64,000 nucleotides of DNA, taken from NCBI RefSeq assembly GCF_900100945.1, contig NZ_FNCG01000002.1:415940-479939 (forward strand). Direction: 5' to 3'. Of this stretch, positions 51,565 through 61,148 are shown piece after piece (position 1 is the first letter of the stretch; each line of letters opens with the position of its first letter). Below the pieces are notes generated by a model that was not told the DNA's origin, ran no database searches, and saw nothing but the letters and a program-made list of their open reading frames with translations. A program made the translations under genes and the position numbers. Origin of the DNA: Mucilaginibacter gossypii. GTDB taxonomy: Bacteria > Bacteroidota > Bacteroidia > Sphingobacteriales > Sphingobacteriaceae.

Positions 51565-52386
51565 TTATTTTAATCCAAAAAAACGCAATACGTTGAATTT
51601 CTTTTTGGTATCAATCAAGGCATCTTCCTGATAAACTTCAATGTGAATTTTTTTTCTGTCATTGACAACTACACCCGTATGGTTTTCAATATTGGAAGTT
51701 ATGCGTTCGAACTTATTAAGAGCAAGCATCCTTTCAATTATCCTTACACCATCTGCGTACTCGTCATAAATGTCTATAGGTAAGGGAAAGTAGTTTTGAG
51801 TTGATTTAATGAACCTTGTGAAAAAATAAGGATCTAAATCGCCAAATTCCAATCCAAACACAAGCGGGACTTCTATTATTTGGCCGGACCTTTTGTGCTC
51901 GAAGCCACAATGAAAACCATGTAAAAAATAACGCCATTCTTTAATTATTCCACTTTGTTTTTTATTAGCAAAAAACGGGTTAAATGAACTAAGCGGGAAC
52001 TGTGGATTGATCTCAATACCTAATTTTGAAGCTAACTTATTGATCAATAATTCAGATAAGGCGCGGTAATCTTTTGCGCATTGTTCGAAAAATAGCTGAT
52101 TGTCGTCGATTTCTTTATCCGTTAGCAGTTTTGCAATATTTATTTCAGGCTGAGTTGCATGTATGTAAACTTGAAATCCCTTAAGATCATTTTTTAGTTT
52201 TTTGCCAATTTCTTCTCTTTGGTATTGCAAAGTTTGTTCAAAAATCAACCTTAGTCTTTTTTCACGAGGTATTTTGCTTATTACCTCTAAAGAAGGAATC
52301 TGTTTGACTGAACCTATTATTAGCGTTTGGGTTATCCTATCCACTGTTATTATAAATGAACTGCAGTAACATTTAATTATCTGCAC
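51565..52386 (-). CDS. Hypothetical protein (DUF6896-like segment)
   Basis: A 273-residue cytoplasmic-looking protein. The core YFLHGFHCGFEHKRSGQIIE, followed by VPLVFGLEFGDLDPYFFTRF, recalls the DUF6896 type (GxHCxF...TGQxVE...LDPYFF), though I cannot confirm the family. Such small proteins often occur near polymorphic toxins as immunity-like genes, but no toxin is next to it. The start at 52386 is an ATG. Function unknown. Confidence 0.55.
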   Translation of the reverse strand: MQIIKCYCSSFIITVDRITQTLIIGSVKQIPSLEVISKIPREKRLRLIFEQTLQYQREEIGKKLKNDLKGFQVYIHATQPEINIAKLLTDKEIDDNQLFFEQCAKDYRALSELLINKLASKLGIEINPQFPLSSFNPFFANKKQSGIIKEWRYFLHGFHCGFEHKRSGQIIEVPLVFGLEFGDLDPYFFTRFIKSTQNYFPLPIDIYDEYADGVRIIERMLALNKFERITSNIENHTGVVVNDRKKIHIEVYQEDALIDTKKKFNVLRFFGLK

Positions 52387-52567
52387 TTATAGGTAGCTAA
52401 AATAAGTTATTTGTTCGATGCACGTCGCACACTTAAATAACCTCATAGTGTTAGTAATGCAGATATAATTTGAAGGGAAATTTCTCCTTATTTGAATAAA
52501 GTGATATCTTGACCTCAATCATTCTCATAGCTTGCCATAAACAACGGCGAATGATAAACTATAAAAA

Positions 52568-53377
52568 ATGAATACAAATATTGATCAAAACGGCTCAAGA
52601 AAGATAGGATTAGTGTTGTCTGGCGGGGGGGTAAGAGGGGTGGCCCATTTGGGGGTGATGCAGGCCCTAACCGATTATGGTATCAAATTCTCGCATATCT
52701 CGGGCACAAGTGCAGGCGCAATAGCTGCGGCTTTTTTTGCAGAGGGATATACCCCAAAAGAAATTTTACGCGTCATCAAAGACAACAGCCTGCTTAAATT
52801 GCTGCGCCCGGCATTTGGCAGCAACGGTTTGATCTCAATAACACATGCCAGGGTATTGATTAATAAATATATTCCGCATAATTCCTTTCAAAGCCTCAAA
52901 ACACGTGTTACCATTCCGGCGGTTGACCTGGGCGAAGCAAAGCTGGTTTACTTTACCGAGGGCGAACTGGATATCGCAATTTTGGCTTCCTGCTGTTTGC
53001 CAGGTATTTTTAAGCCCATTATGATTAATAATCATATGTATGTTGATGGCGGGATCCTCAATAATTTCCCGGTTGAGCCCTTGGTAGGCAATTGCGACCT
53101 GATTATTGGCTCATGCTGCAACCATTTGCCGGTAGTTACAACTATCAAATCATTTGGGAACCTGGTTGACAGGGCCGCTATGATAGGAATTAACGCGAAC
53201 CTTAGCTCACATAAAATGCTGTGCGATATAGTTATTGAACCGCATGGTTTGGGAGGGTATGGTATTTTTGATACCGACGCGGCCGAGGAAATTTATATGA
53301 TAGGCTACGAGGAAGGCTTAAAAACCATCCGTGCTAACGAAAAATTAAAGGAGATCACCCTTTCACAAAAAAGGTAA
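52568..53377 (+). CDS. Patatin-like phospholipase
   Basis: A 269-residue patatin-fold lipase. The anion-binding loop is LSGGGVRGVAHLG, the Ser elbow ISGTSAGAIAAAFFA (G-x-S-x-G) and the catalytic Asp DGGILNNFPVE. The Ser-Asp dyad is complete, so it should hydrolyse acyl esters of lipids. It has no signal peptide, so it acts in the cytoplasm or on the inner membrane face. It stands near the lipid-use region. Confidence 0.92.
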   Translation: MNTNIDQNGSRKIGLVLSGGGVRGVAHLGVMQALTDYGIKFSHISGTSAGAIAAAFFAEGYTPKEILRVIKDNSLLKLLRPAFGSNGLISITHARVLINKYIPHNSFQSLKTRVTIPAVDLGEAKLVYFTEGELDIAILASCCLPGIFKPIMINNHMYVDGGILNNFPVEPLVGNCDLIIGSCCNHLPVVTTIKSFGNLVDRAAMIGINANLSSHKMLCDIVIEPHGLGGYGIFDTDAAEEIYMIGYEEGLKTIRANEKLKEITLSQKR

Positions 53378-53428
53378 AACTGCTTTGGAAATGGTATTAC
53401 AATGTGACGTAAAAATTAAGATATAACT

Positions 53429-53833
53429 ATGAAAAAAGTAACTGGCCTTGGAGGTGTATTTTTTAAATGCGACGATCCGAAAGGTATGAACGAATGGTAT
53501 GTCAAAAACCTTGGGCTGCCTTCCGGCGAATACGGGACAACGTTTGAGTGGCGGCATGCAGATGATCCGTCAAAAATAGGGTCCACCTCATGGTGTACGT
53601 TCCCGCAGGATACCAAATATTTTAATCCGTCGGCCAAGCCGTTTATGATTAATTACCGGGTAGAAAATCTTGTTACACTGGTAGACGAATTAAAAAAAGA
53701 TGGGGTAACCATTATTGACGAGATTGCCGAGTATGACTATGGCAAGTTTGTTCACATTCTCGATCCGGAAGGGAACATTATTGAGCTTTGGGAGCCAGGC
53801 GATGAATCGGAGCCGGATAGTGCTGCGGGATAA
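53429..53833 (+). CDS. VOC-family protein (glyoxalase-like)
   Basis: A 134-residue VOC protein with a clear two-module layout: TGLGGVFFKCDDPKGMNEWY at the start, and GKFVHILDPEGNIIELWEPG at the end with the His and Glu that bind metal. It resembles small glyoxalase/dioxygenase proteins common in this phylum. Substrate unknown. It follows the patatin gene by 51 bases. Confidence 0.85.
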   Translation: MKKVTGLGGVFFKCDDPKGMNEWYVKNLGLPSGEYGTTFEWRHADDPSKIGSTSWCTFPQDTKYFNPSAKPFMINYRVENLVTLVDELKKDGVTIIDEIAEYDYGKFVHILDPEGNIIELWEPGDESEPDSAAG

Positions 53834-53842
53834 TTTAGTTCT

Positions 53843-53910
53843 AAGTCGAAAGTCTTGAGTTCTAAGTTAGGATTTATCCCTATCGACTTAGAACTCAAGA
53901 CTTTCGACTT
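53843..53910. terminator. Long perfect hairpin between convergent genes
   Basis: Inverted arms of 25 bases (53843-53867 and 53886-53910) match exactly, with an 18-base loop. It closes the VOC gene and the convergent SGNH gene and is probably also a dispersed repeat. Confidence 0.65.
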
Positions 53911-53935
53911 AAGACTTCTGACTTCTGACTAACGA

Positions 53936-55255
53936 TCAGGGAAACTTAACCCCGTTATAATCAGATATATTCACCTGTGGTATTGATGAGTTGTATTTGT
54001 CATTAATAGCCTTGATAAATTCATTGGCAACAATGGCATATCCGCGTGGTGTAAGGTGCACCCCGTCCAGCGAAAACAGGCCGCCGCTGATATAGTTGGA
54101 ATTAACGCTTACTCCGTCAACCACCATCCCGTTCAGTTTAACATTTTGCAGAAAGGTATATGCATCAAATACAGCCAGGCCTTTTGCTGCCGCTATAGAT
54201 TTTATGGTTGTGTTATAAGAAGTCACATAATCCTCGGTAAGGGCAACCTCCTTTTCGTCAAGTACATATTGGTTATCTATCGGCGTATACGGCGTTAAAC
54301 CGTAAGGCAGGTTGCCAACAGGGGTTGCGACCGGCTGCCCGATCTTGCTCGTCGGAAAGGTAAGTACGATAAGATCGTTAGGCGTTGCTGCGCGCGGCGC
54401 ATAAGTACTGCCCGAAACCAGAGCGTTAATATACAATGCTTTTGCATTGGGGTTGGCTTTTTGCACGCCGGCCAGTATTGCAGAAACGGTGATGGTATTA
54501 AAATAAGGTATTGAGGTTACATCGGGTACGGTTGCAACTACGCCTTTCTGTCCCTTGGCAGTAAGGGTGTTGATCAATACATTATACAGAGCAGCAAAAG
54601 TATTTTTGTCTGTCAGCACGTCGCCGGTCCCTCCGGATGTGGCATAGCCTAAAGCGTCATTATTTCCCAGCCAGTTAGAGAAGAAGGTAAAGGGCTTGGC
54701 CATAACAAAACCAAGATAGGTGGTGGAGTTTGTTGGCGCGTTGCCCGGCAGCAAGCGTTCAAAATACCCGTTAAGGTTACCATAGGGAGCGTAAGTGATG
54801 TGCATCAGCTTAATGCCGGGTACGCCATAGTTATTAATATCGCCCGTATATTTGGTATAGAGAGTAACATCTCCAAAACCGGGTACTGTAAGTTTCCCAC
54901 GTATTGCCAGGTTAGTAGTTACCGGGGTTGTAATCGGTGTGCCATCGGCATTAAACCCGGTGAGTGATAAATAGCCCGATCCGTTTGCCTGGGCGGTGCT
55001 GAATAGCGGCTGCGTAAATGCGCCACCGCCAACCGATTGCATTTGCTTGCCGATGATGCTGGGATAGGATACCTGCTGACCTGCAAGGTATAAGCCCCCA
55101 TCGGCATAACCGGCAGTGAGCGAGTTACCCAACGCAATGTATCTTGAAAAATCAACAGAACCTGCGGACGGCTTTGGCGTATGGATTTCGGGCTTGCAGG
55201 CACCTAATAACAGTAACCCTGCAACAATATAAATATGTAATTTAAACGTTTTCAT
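53936..55255 (-). CDS. SGNH/GDSL-type lipase or esterase lipoprotein
   Basis: A 439-residue lipoprotein (LLLGACKP, Cys near residue 20). The GDSL block reads IALGNSLTAGYADGGLY, with Asn instead of the usual Asp before the catalytic Ser, then GNND in WLGNNDALGYA and the final DGVHLTPRG with Asp and His. All catalytic residues of the SGNH family are present. It would act in the periplasm or at the outer membrane on acyl esters. Its gene lies 19 bases after the FadL-type gene, so the pair may release and import fatty acids together. Confidence 0.82.
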   Translation of the reverse strand: MKTFKLHIYIVAGLLLLGACKPEIHTPKPSAGSVDFSRYIALGNSLTAGYADGGLYLAGQQVSYPSIIGKQMQSVGGGAFTQPLFSTAQANGSGYLSLTGFNADGTPITTPVTTNLAIRGKLTVPGFGDVTLYTKYTGDINNYGVPGIKLMHITYAPYGNLNGYFERLLPGNAPTNSTTYLGFVMAKPFTFFSNWLGNNDALGYATSGGTGDVLTDKNTFAALYNVLINTLTAKGQKGVVATVPDVTSIPYFNTITVSAILAGVQKANPNAKALYINALVSGSTYAPRAATPNDLIVLTFPTSKIGQPVATPVGNLPYGLTPYTPIDNQYVLDEKEVALTEDYVTSYNTTIKSIAAAKGLAVFDAYTFLQNVKLNGMVVDGVSVNSNYISGGLFSLDGVHLTPRGYAIVANEFIKAINDKYNSSIPQVNISDYNGVKFP

Positions 55256-55274
55256 GAACTGATTTCTTTAAGGA

Positions 55275-56498
55275 TTACCAATGATAGGCTAATGAGATAC
55301 CTGGTATATAAACATCGGTTTTAAATGTTCCCGATAGCTGCGATTCGATATTGGTTTGGGTGCGTTGCATCAGGTGCTCGTACTCAAAGGAGATATCTAT
55401 ATCGAGGTGCTTGGCTACGGTATAACCTAAGCCCAGGGTACCATAAACCCGGTTAGCATCCGGAGCTTCGGGAGTTACATAGCCATCTAAAACAGCGGTG
55501 CCGCCATAGCCACCGCCAAAACGCAGGGCCAGTTTATCGGTAGCCTTATATTGAGCGCCCCCGCGTAAGCTAAATGCCTGTTGATAATTCCGGGCGGAGT
55601 GGGTATCCTGTAATACAGCCGTATTGTTTTTATAATCAAACGATAGCGTTTTATAACTATCCCAGTTAACCAGGTTAACATCCAGGGCCAATATCCATTT
55701 GCTGCTGGGGTAAAAGCCGAAACCGATGGAGTTAGTGGCTGGTAGGGGTATGGTTGAACTAAAGGTATTGGGCTGAGGGAAACTGCTTTGCAGCGATGCA
55801 GGCACAGTAAAAATAGCGTTCCCTGCCGAAATTGTGGTATTTACCTGCGAGCGGTGTGTGATCCCTATGGTAATACCTGCTTCCGTTTTGAAGTAAACGC
55901 CCGCGTTCCACCCGTAGCCTTTGCCGCCGCCTTTCAACCGGGCCTGTCCTGGGTCGCCGCTGCTGTTTGCCAGTGGGATGGCCCGCGTCAGATCAACGCT
56001 GCCATGGTTGTAAACAAAGCCTCCGCCAATGCTCACCCAGTCGGCCAGTTTTATACTTATTGTTGGCTGAACATAAATGGCTTTCAGGTCGAGGCTTTCC
56101 AGTACATATTTGCCTTGCCAGGTATTGCCCCAGTCGGTTAAGCCGCCAAAAGGAGTATAAACGCCAAGTCCCAGTTTCCAGAAGGAAGATTTGGGCCCCC
56201 ATACCGCATAAGCATGGAACGGGGTAGCAACTTTATTGGAAGTATGGTCCTGTATTGAGGTTCCGGCGGGGTTGAAAACAGATTTGAACAGTAAAGGGCT
56301 TATTCCTCCCTGTATGTAATTTTCGGGCAGCATGGCTACCGCGCCCGGGTTAAAAAATACGGAAGCGCCATCCTGTACGATACCCGTACCTGTATGGCCC
56401 ATTCCTATTTGCTTTTGCCCCCCCAGGTTCACCTGGAAACCCTGGGAAAAAGCTAACAGCGGTGCTGCGGTGAGCACCAATAGTAGAATTTTTCTCAT
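55275..56498 (-). CDS. FadL/OmpP1/TodX-family outer-membrane transporter
   Basis: A 407-residue beta barrel with a signal peptide (MRKILLLVLTAAPLLAFSQG) and the FadL signature start: FQVNLGGQKQIGMGHTGTGI, then VQDGASVFFNPGAVAMLPEN. The rest is a barrel ending FKTDVYIPGISLAYHW, with aromatic W last. FadL-family proteins pass long-chain fatty acids or other hydrophobic compounds across the outer membrane. It is divergent from the AraC regulator gene and probably shares a transcript with the SGNH gene downstream. Confidence 0.9.
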   Translation of the reverse strand: MRKILLLVLTAAPLLAFSQGFQVNLGGQKQIGMGHTGTGIVQDGASVFFNPGAVAMLPENYIQGGISPLLFKSVFNPAGTSIQDHTSNKVATPFHAYAVWGPKSSFWKLGLGVYTPFGGLTDWGNTWQGKYVLESLDLKAIYVQPTISIKLADWVSIGGGFVYNHGSVDLTRAIPLANSSGDPGQARLKGGGKGYGWNAGVYFKTEAGITIGITHRSQVNTTISAGNAIFTVPASLQSSFPQPNTFSSTIPLPATNSIGFGFYPSSKWILALDVNLVNWDSYKTLSFDYKNNTAVLQDTHSARNYQQAFSLRGGAQYKATDKLALRFGGGYGGTAVLDGYVTPEAPDANRVYGTLGLGYTVAKHLDIDISFEYEHLMQRTQTNIESQLSGTFKTDVYIPGISLAYHW

Positions 56499-56713
56499 AA
56501 AAATATAATTGGTTCGTGACAGGAAATTGCTTGTAGGTTACAATTTGAAACTGTCAGGGATAAAATTAGTTTGGATTAAAAAGAAAAAAAGGGCTATAAT
56601 GCGGAGATATTAGTCAAAAAGTCGGATAAAGCTTATTTTTAATACCAGATAAGAAAAGTTGCTTTACAACCGTCTTTAATAAATAAATAGTTAAAATTAT
56701 ATATCTAAACTAT

Positions 56714-57601
56714 ATGAATAATAAAGTTGGACAATTAAGCCTGTCAAAATTTGCAGATCTTTATGCAGACAAGCTGGCTGGTGCCGATTTTTTTGTTGTT
56801 GACGAAAAGCAATTATTGAGCCTGAGCGAATATCCTTATCGTTCGGACGGTTATATTATAGGCATTTGTACCCGGGGCACAGCCAAAGTAGAAGTAAACC
56901 TGCAGGTTTATGATGCCCGGCCGGATGCCATGCTTCTGGCAACCCCCTTTCATGTTTTGAGGATCTACGATAGCAGTGCCGATTTTTTATGCAGGTTTGT
57001 TGTTTTCAGCAAAGCTTTTCTAATCGAAAATAATGCTAATAGCCATTTCCTTGAATCATTCAGTTATTTCAACAGCGCGTCTATCCCGGTAATTTATCCT
57101 GGCAATGCCGATGCCAAAATGATCCTGGAAATTTATTTATTGATCCAGCGCAAATTAGCGCGCGAAGGGCATCCTTACGATGTTGAAATATCCAGGAGCA
57201 TTTTGATGACACTGCTTTATGAAATACAGGCCATTTACGAAAAGCAACACCTGATAATAAAAGGTAAACAAACCAGGAAACAGGAACTAAACGTGCTTTT
57301 CCAGTCCCTCATTTTCCATCATTATAAAGAACATCGCAGCGTGCAATACTATGCCGACGCGCTGTATGTATCTCCCAAACATCTAACAGAAACCATTAAG
57401 GAAGTAACCGGGAGGACCGCGGGCGAATGGATAGACGATGCGGTAATATTGGAAGCCAAAGTACTACTAAGAAACCACGAGATCAGCATTGCCCGCGCCG
57501 CCGAGAGCATCCATTTCCCCGACCAATCATCGTTTGGCAAATATTTTAAAAAGCATACCGGCATGTCGCCTTCTGACTATAGAGCGATATCTGCGCATTG
57601 A
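56714..57601 (+). CDS. AraC-family transcriptional regulator
   Basis: A 295-residue regulator. An N-terminal cupin-like ligand domain (PYRSDGYIIGICTRGTAKVE) is followed by an AraC helix-turn-helix pair: YYADALYVSPKHLTETIKEV and SIARAAESIHFPDQSSFGKY with the final FKKHTGMSPSDYRA. It is divergent from the FadL gene and upstream of the acyl-CoA dehydrogenase gene, so control of fatty-acid use is a reasonable guess, but no binding site is seen. Confidence 0.9.
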   Translation: MNNKVGQLSLSKFADLYADKLAGADFFVVDEKQLLSLSEYPYRSDGYIIGICTRGTAKVEVNLQVYDARPDAMLLATPFHVLRIYDSSADFLCRFVVFSKAFLIENNANSHFLESFSYFNSASIPVIYPGNADAKMILEIYLLIQRKLAREGHPYDVEISRSILMTLLYEIQAIYEKQHLIIKGKQTRKQELNVLFQSLIFHHYKEHRSVQYYADALYVSPKHLTETIKEVTGRTAGEWIDDAVILEAKVLLRNHEISIARAAESIHFPDQSSFGKYFKKHTGMSPSDYRAISAH

Positions 57602-57660
57602 TTGTTTGAAAAAAATGTCATAGCGAGTAAGCGCCAGGGAATCCCCGAAAAAAATTGTAA

Positions 57661-57939
57661 CGACTTGTAAAATATATTTTAGCGGTGTTGTGCGGGGGCC
57701 GCATTAGGGATTGCAGTGTAAAGCCCACAGCGCGGGTTGGGACTGTGGTCAGGAAAGGCGAGGACTTGTAACGGAAAGCCCGGGCCGCAGGCAATGCCTA
57801 TATTATAAAATCGATTAAAATATTATTGATAATCAGTAATTTACGATTATTTCATTATAAACGCAGCGCGGCAATCACACGGTAGCATAGCGGCCCTGTA
57901 TAGTATGCGATTGCTTCGTCGTTCCTCCTCGCAATGACG
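57661..57939. repeat. Dispersed intergenic repeat, copy 2 (about 280 bp)
   Basis: A diverged copy of 46797-47083 with the same order of blocks (GTAAAATATATTTT, TTGCAGTGTAAAGCCC, GGAAAGCCCGGGCCGCAGGC, final CTCGCAATGACG). It sits between the AraC gene and the acyl-CoA dehydrogenase gene and explains most of the 517-base gap 57602-58118. No ORF. Confidence 0.7.
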
Positions 57940-58118
57940 TGGCTTTTCGAATACATGAAATGTTATTTCCGTAATATATTTAAGCCAATGGCAGTCTTTC
58001 CACCCTCCCACATTCCCTCTTCTTTCCGACTTTTTGACTAATATCTCCGCATTGCTGCCCTTTCTTTGGCTTCATAATGCCTCTAATTTTACTCCTAATT
58101 ATAAACCAATAAAACTTT

Positions 58119-59915
58119 ATGAATGCCACAGAACCGATGAAAGCCATAAAAGGAGGGGAGTTTCTGATCAGGGAGACTTCCGCGGAAAGCGTTTTTATTC
58201 CTGAAGAATGGAATGAAGAGCAGTTGATGATCGCCGAAACATGTACCAATTTTTTGGCACAGCAGGTAACACCAAACCTTCAGCGTATTGACGAGCAGGA
58301 GGAGGGGTTAATGCGCCATTTAATGGACGAGGCAGGTGCGCTTGGATTGTTAGGCATCTCCGTGCCCGAAGAATATGGCGGTTTTGGTAAAGATTTTAAA
58401 ACTGCCATGCTGGTTACTGAAAAATTAGGTGCCGGTCACTCATTTTCGGTTGCTTTTTCGGCGCATACAGGTATAGGTACCCTGCCTATATTATACTACG
58501 GTAATGATGCCCAAAAGCAAAAGTACATCCCCAAGCTGGCCAGCGGCGATTGGAAAGGGGCTTATTGCCTTACAGAGCCTGCCGCAGGCTCAGACGCTAA
58601 TTCGGGTAAAACCAGGGCAAAACTTTCTGCAGATGGTAAGCATTATCTTATCACCGGGCAAAAAATGTGGATCACCAATGCCGGTTTTGCCGATGTGTTT
58701 ACGGTTTTTGCCAAAATAGATGATGATGAAAACCTGAGCGCGTTTATTGTTGAAAAGGATTTTGAAGGTCTTTCGTTAAATACCGAAGAACATAAAATGG
58801 GGATAAAAGGCAGCTCGACACGCCAGGTGTTTTTTAACGACTGTAAAGTGCCGGTTGAAAACCTCCTTTCCGAAAGGCAGAATGGTTTTAAGATAGCAGT
58901 CAACATCCTGAATCTCGGCCGCATCAAATTAGGCGGCGGCACCGTTGGGGCCAGTAAGGATGTGATCACCTCATCGGTACGTTATGCCAATGAGCGGGAG
59001 CAGTTCGGTCGCGCTATTTCCAAATACGGGGCGATAAGATATAAACTGGCCGAACAGGCTATCCGTACTTATGCGGCAGAATCGGCCGTGTACAGGGCCA
59101 GTCAGAATATGGAGGAGGCTACAGAAATGTTAATTGCCTCCGGCCTTGATGAAAATAAAGCCAAACTGAAGGGGACTGAGCAATTTGCTATCGAAGCAGC
59201 GATCCTTAAAGTTCATGCTTCAGAGGTTTTAGATTATGTAACTGACGAAGGTGTGCAGATTTACGGCGGCATGGGCTATAGCGCAGAGGCGCCGATGGAT
59301 AGGTCGTACCGCGATTCCAGAATCAACCGGATCTTTGAGGGCACCAATGAAATTAACAGGTTGTTAACTGTTGATATGATGCTGAAACGCGCCATGAAGG
59401 GTGAGCTTGACCTGATGGGACCGGCTCAGAAAGTAGCCGGTGAATTGATGAGCATCCCCGATTTTGGCGCAACCGAAGAAGATGGCCTGTTTACTAAAGA
59501 AAAGAAATACATAGCCAATTTTAAAAAGGCCATATTGATGGTAGCCGGTAGCGCTGTTCAAAAACTAATGATGCAATTGAGCAAAGAGCAGGAAGTATTG
59601 ATGAACCTGGCCGATATGCTGATAGAGCTTTATGTAAGCGAATCGCTGCAATTGAGGGTAGAGAAATTGGTTGGCTTAAGAGGAGAAGAAGCGTGTAAGG
59701 AACAATTGGATATGATGCGGGTGTACATCAATGACGCGGCCGAACATATTGCGAAATCGGGTAAAGAAGCATTAAACTCATTTGCCGAAGGCGACGAAAG
59801 AAGGATGATGCTCATGGGACTAAAGCGCTTCACTAAAACCGAAGACATCAATACCACCCAGGCACGCAGAAATATTGCAGCCAAATTGATTGCTGAAAAT
59901 AAATATTGCTTTTAG
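58119..59915 (+). CDS. Acyl-CoA dehydrogenase, two-domain long form
   Basis: A 598-residue dehydrogenase of the very-long-chain type. Motifs: AYCLTEPAAGSDANSGKTRA, FADVFTVFAKI, and the C-terminal signature VQIYGGMGYSAEAPMDRSYR then RIFEGTNEINR, where Glu407 is the likely catalytic base. The extra ~190 residues after it (NFKKAILMVAGSAVQKLMMQ...) form the second helical domain known from ACADVL/ACAD9-like enzymes. It carries out the first step of beta-oxidation and feeds electrons to ETF, encoded just downstream. Confidence 0.93.
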   Translation: MNATEPMKAIKGGEFLIRETSAESVFIPEEWNEEQLMIAETCTNFLAQQVTPNLQRIDEQEEGLMRHLMDEAGALGLLGISVPEEYGGFGKDFKTAMLVTEKLGAGHSFSVAFSAHTGIGTLPILYYGNDAQKQKYIPKLASGDWKGAYCLTEPAAGSDANSGKTRAKLSADGKHYLITGQKMWITNAGFADVFTVFAKIDDDENLSAFIVEKDFEGLSLNTEEHKMGIKGSSTRQVFFNDCKVPVENLLSERQNGFKIAVNILNLGRIKLGGGTVGASKDVITSSVRYANEREQFGRAISKYGAIRYKLAEQAIRTYAAESAVYRASQNMEEATEMLIASGLDENKAKLKGTEQFAIEAAILKVHASEVLDYVTDEGVQIYGGMGYSAEAPMDRSYRDSRINRIFEGTNEINRLLTVDMMLKRAMKGELDLMGPAQKVAGELMSIPDFGATEEDGLFTKEKKYIANFKKAILMVAGSAVQKLMMQLSKEQEVLMNLADMLIELYVSESLQLRVEKLVGLRGEEACKEQLDMMRVYINDAAEHIAKSGKEALNSFAEGDERRMMLMGLKRFTKTEDINTTQARRNIAAKLIAENKYCF

Positions 59916-59967
59916 TGCTTCATCACTTTTTTAATGTTGTGGTAACACATCACTTCAAACAAAAGAA

Positions 59968-60121
59968 AATGTCATTTCGAACCCTTGAAGGGCGGGAAAT
60001 AGCGAGGCAAGGGTGAGAAATCTCCTACGAGATGCAGATTTGTGCGGGTTAAAACAGGGCGTAGAAGATTTCTCCTCACCGGCTGGGACACGCCCTTCAA
60101 GGGTTCGTTCGAAATGACATT
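59968..60121. repeat. Inverted-repeat element between dehydrogenase and ETF genes
   Basis: The ends are near-perfect inverted repeats (left arm from 59968 AATGTCATTTCGAACCCTTG; right arm to 60121), separated by roughly 90 bases with AGAAATCTCCTACGAG- and AGATTTCTCCT-type motifs. It is a palindromic dispersed element of the type common in this family, inside the 315-base gap between the two genes. Confidence 0.65.
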
Positions 60122-60230
60122 ATTTTTCCATTAATAATTAAGTCATTAAAGACGTGTACGAAGAGGAAAATCTCACGATCCCCGCGTTTATTTTCCCTAA
60201 ATAATATCAACCAAAAACAAAATTCTGATA

Positions 60231-60974
60231 ATGAAAATATTAGTGTGTATAAGCCAGGTGCCGGATACCAGTACTAAAATTGTATTAAAAAATAATAACA
60301 CTTCTGTTAATAGTGATGGAGTTACTTATGTGATTAACCCATATGATGAATGGTACGCGTTGATCAGGGCTATCGAATTAAAAGAAAGCGGTATCGCCAC
60401 CGAAATTCATTTGATAACCGTAGGTAAGGCCGATGTAGAGCCCGTGATCAGGAAAGCATTAGCCCTAGGCGGCGATGAAGCTATCCGTATTGATGCTGAG
60501 AGCAATGATCCTTATGAAACCGCTCATTATATAGCCGAATATGCTGCCGGGGTTGGTTATGATCTTATTTTATGCGGCAAAGAGTCTATCGATTACAATA
60601 ATGGAACTACAGGCGCCATGCTGGCCGAGTTACTTGACCTCGATTATATTGGTTTTGCAACCGGGATCAGCATAGAGGCCAATGCTGCTGCGGTAAATCG
60701 TGAAATAGAAGGCGGTGAAGAAACAGATGCCTGTAATTTACCGCTGGTTATTTCCTGCCAGAAAGGTGTTGCCGAAGCCCGCATTCCCAATATGCGCGGC
60801 ATCATGGCGGCACGTACGCGTCCGTTAAAGGTAATTACGCCTTCAGGAATAACTGCTGTAACCGAAATACTGTCATATGAATTGCCGCCTGCCAAGGCCG
60901 GTATCAAGCTGGTAAGCCCGGATGATATGGATGAATTGGTGCAGCTGCTGCATACCGAGGCTAAGGTTATATAA
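60231..60974 (+). CDS. etfB: Electron transfer flavoprotein, beta subunit
   Basis: A 247-residue ETF beta. The start MKILVCISQVPDTSTKIVLK and VINPYDEWYALIRAIELKES are characteristic, and the AMP/FAD-interaction loop GTTGAMLAELLDLDYIGFAT is present. It pairs with the alpha subunit to accept electrons from acyl-CoA dehydrogenase and pass them to ETF-ubiquinone oxidoreductase. Normal length. Confidence 0.95.
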   Translation: MKILVCISQVPDTSTKIVLKNNNTSVNSDGVTYVINPYDEWYALIRAIELKESGIATEIHLITVGKADVEPVIRKALALGGDEAIRIDAESNDPYETAHYIAEYAAGVGYDLILCGKESIDYNNGTTGAMLAELLDLDYIGFATGISIEANAAAVNREIEGGEETDACNLPLVISCQKGVAEARIPNMRGIMAARTRPLKVITPSGITAVTEILSYELPPAKAGIKLVSPDDMDELVQLLHTEAKVI

Positions 60975-60992
60975 TGTCAATTATTATTAAAT

Positions 60993-61092
60993 GTAGAGAC
61001 GCATAATTGCGTCTCCCGAATGCAAATTATGGCAATTGAAAAAGATAAGTAAAGCCGCTTGTCCTGCGGGAGACGCAATTATGCGTCTCTAC
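60993..61092. repeat. Perfect inverted repeat between etfB and etfA
   Basis: The 25-base arms (60993-61017 and 61068-61092) are exact inverted repeats with a 50-base centre. It is a REP-like or MITE-like element and could form a hairpin in the etfB-etfA message, with an effect on their relative expression. Confidence 0.75.
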
Positions 61093-61148
61093 CCGAAAAA
61101 ACTTAAATAGTTTTTAAACAGTTAACTTCTAACTAAAAAAACAAAAAA

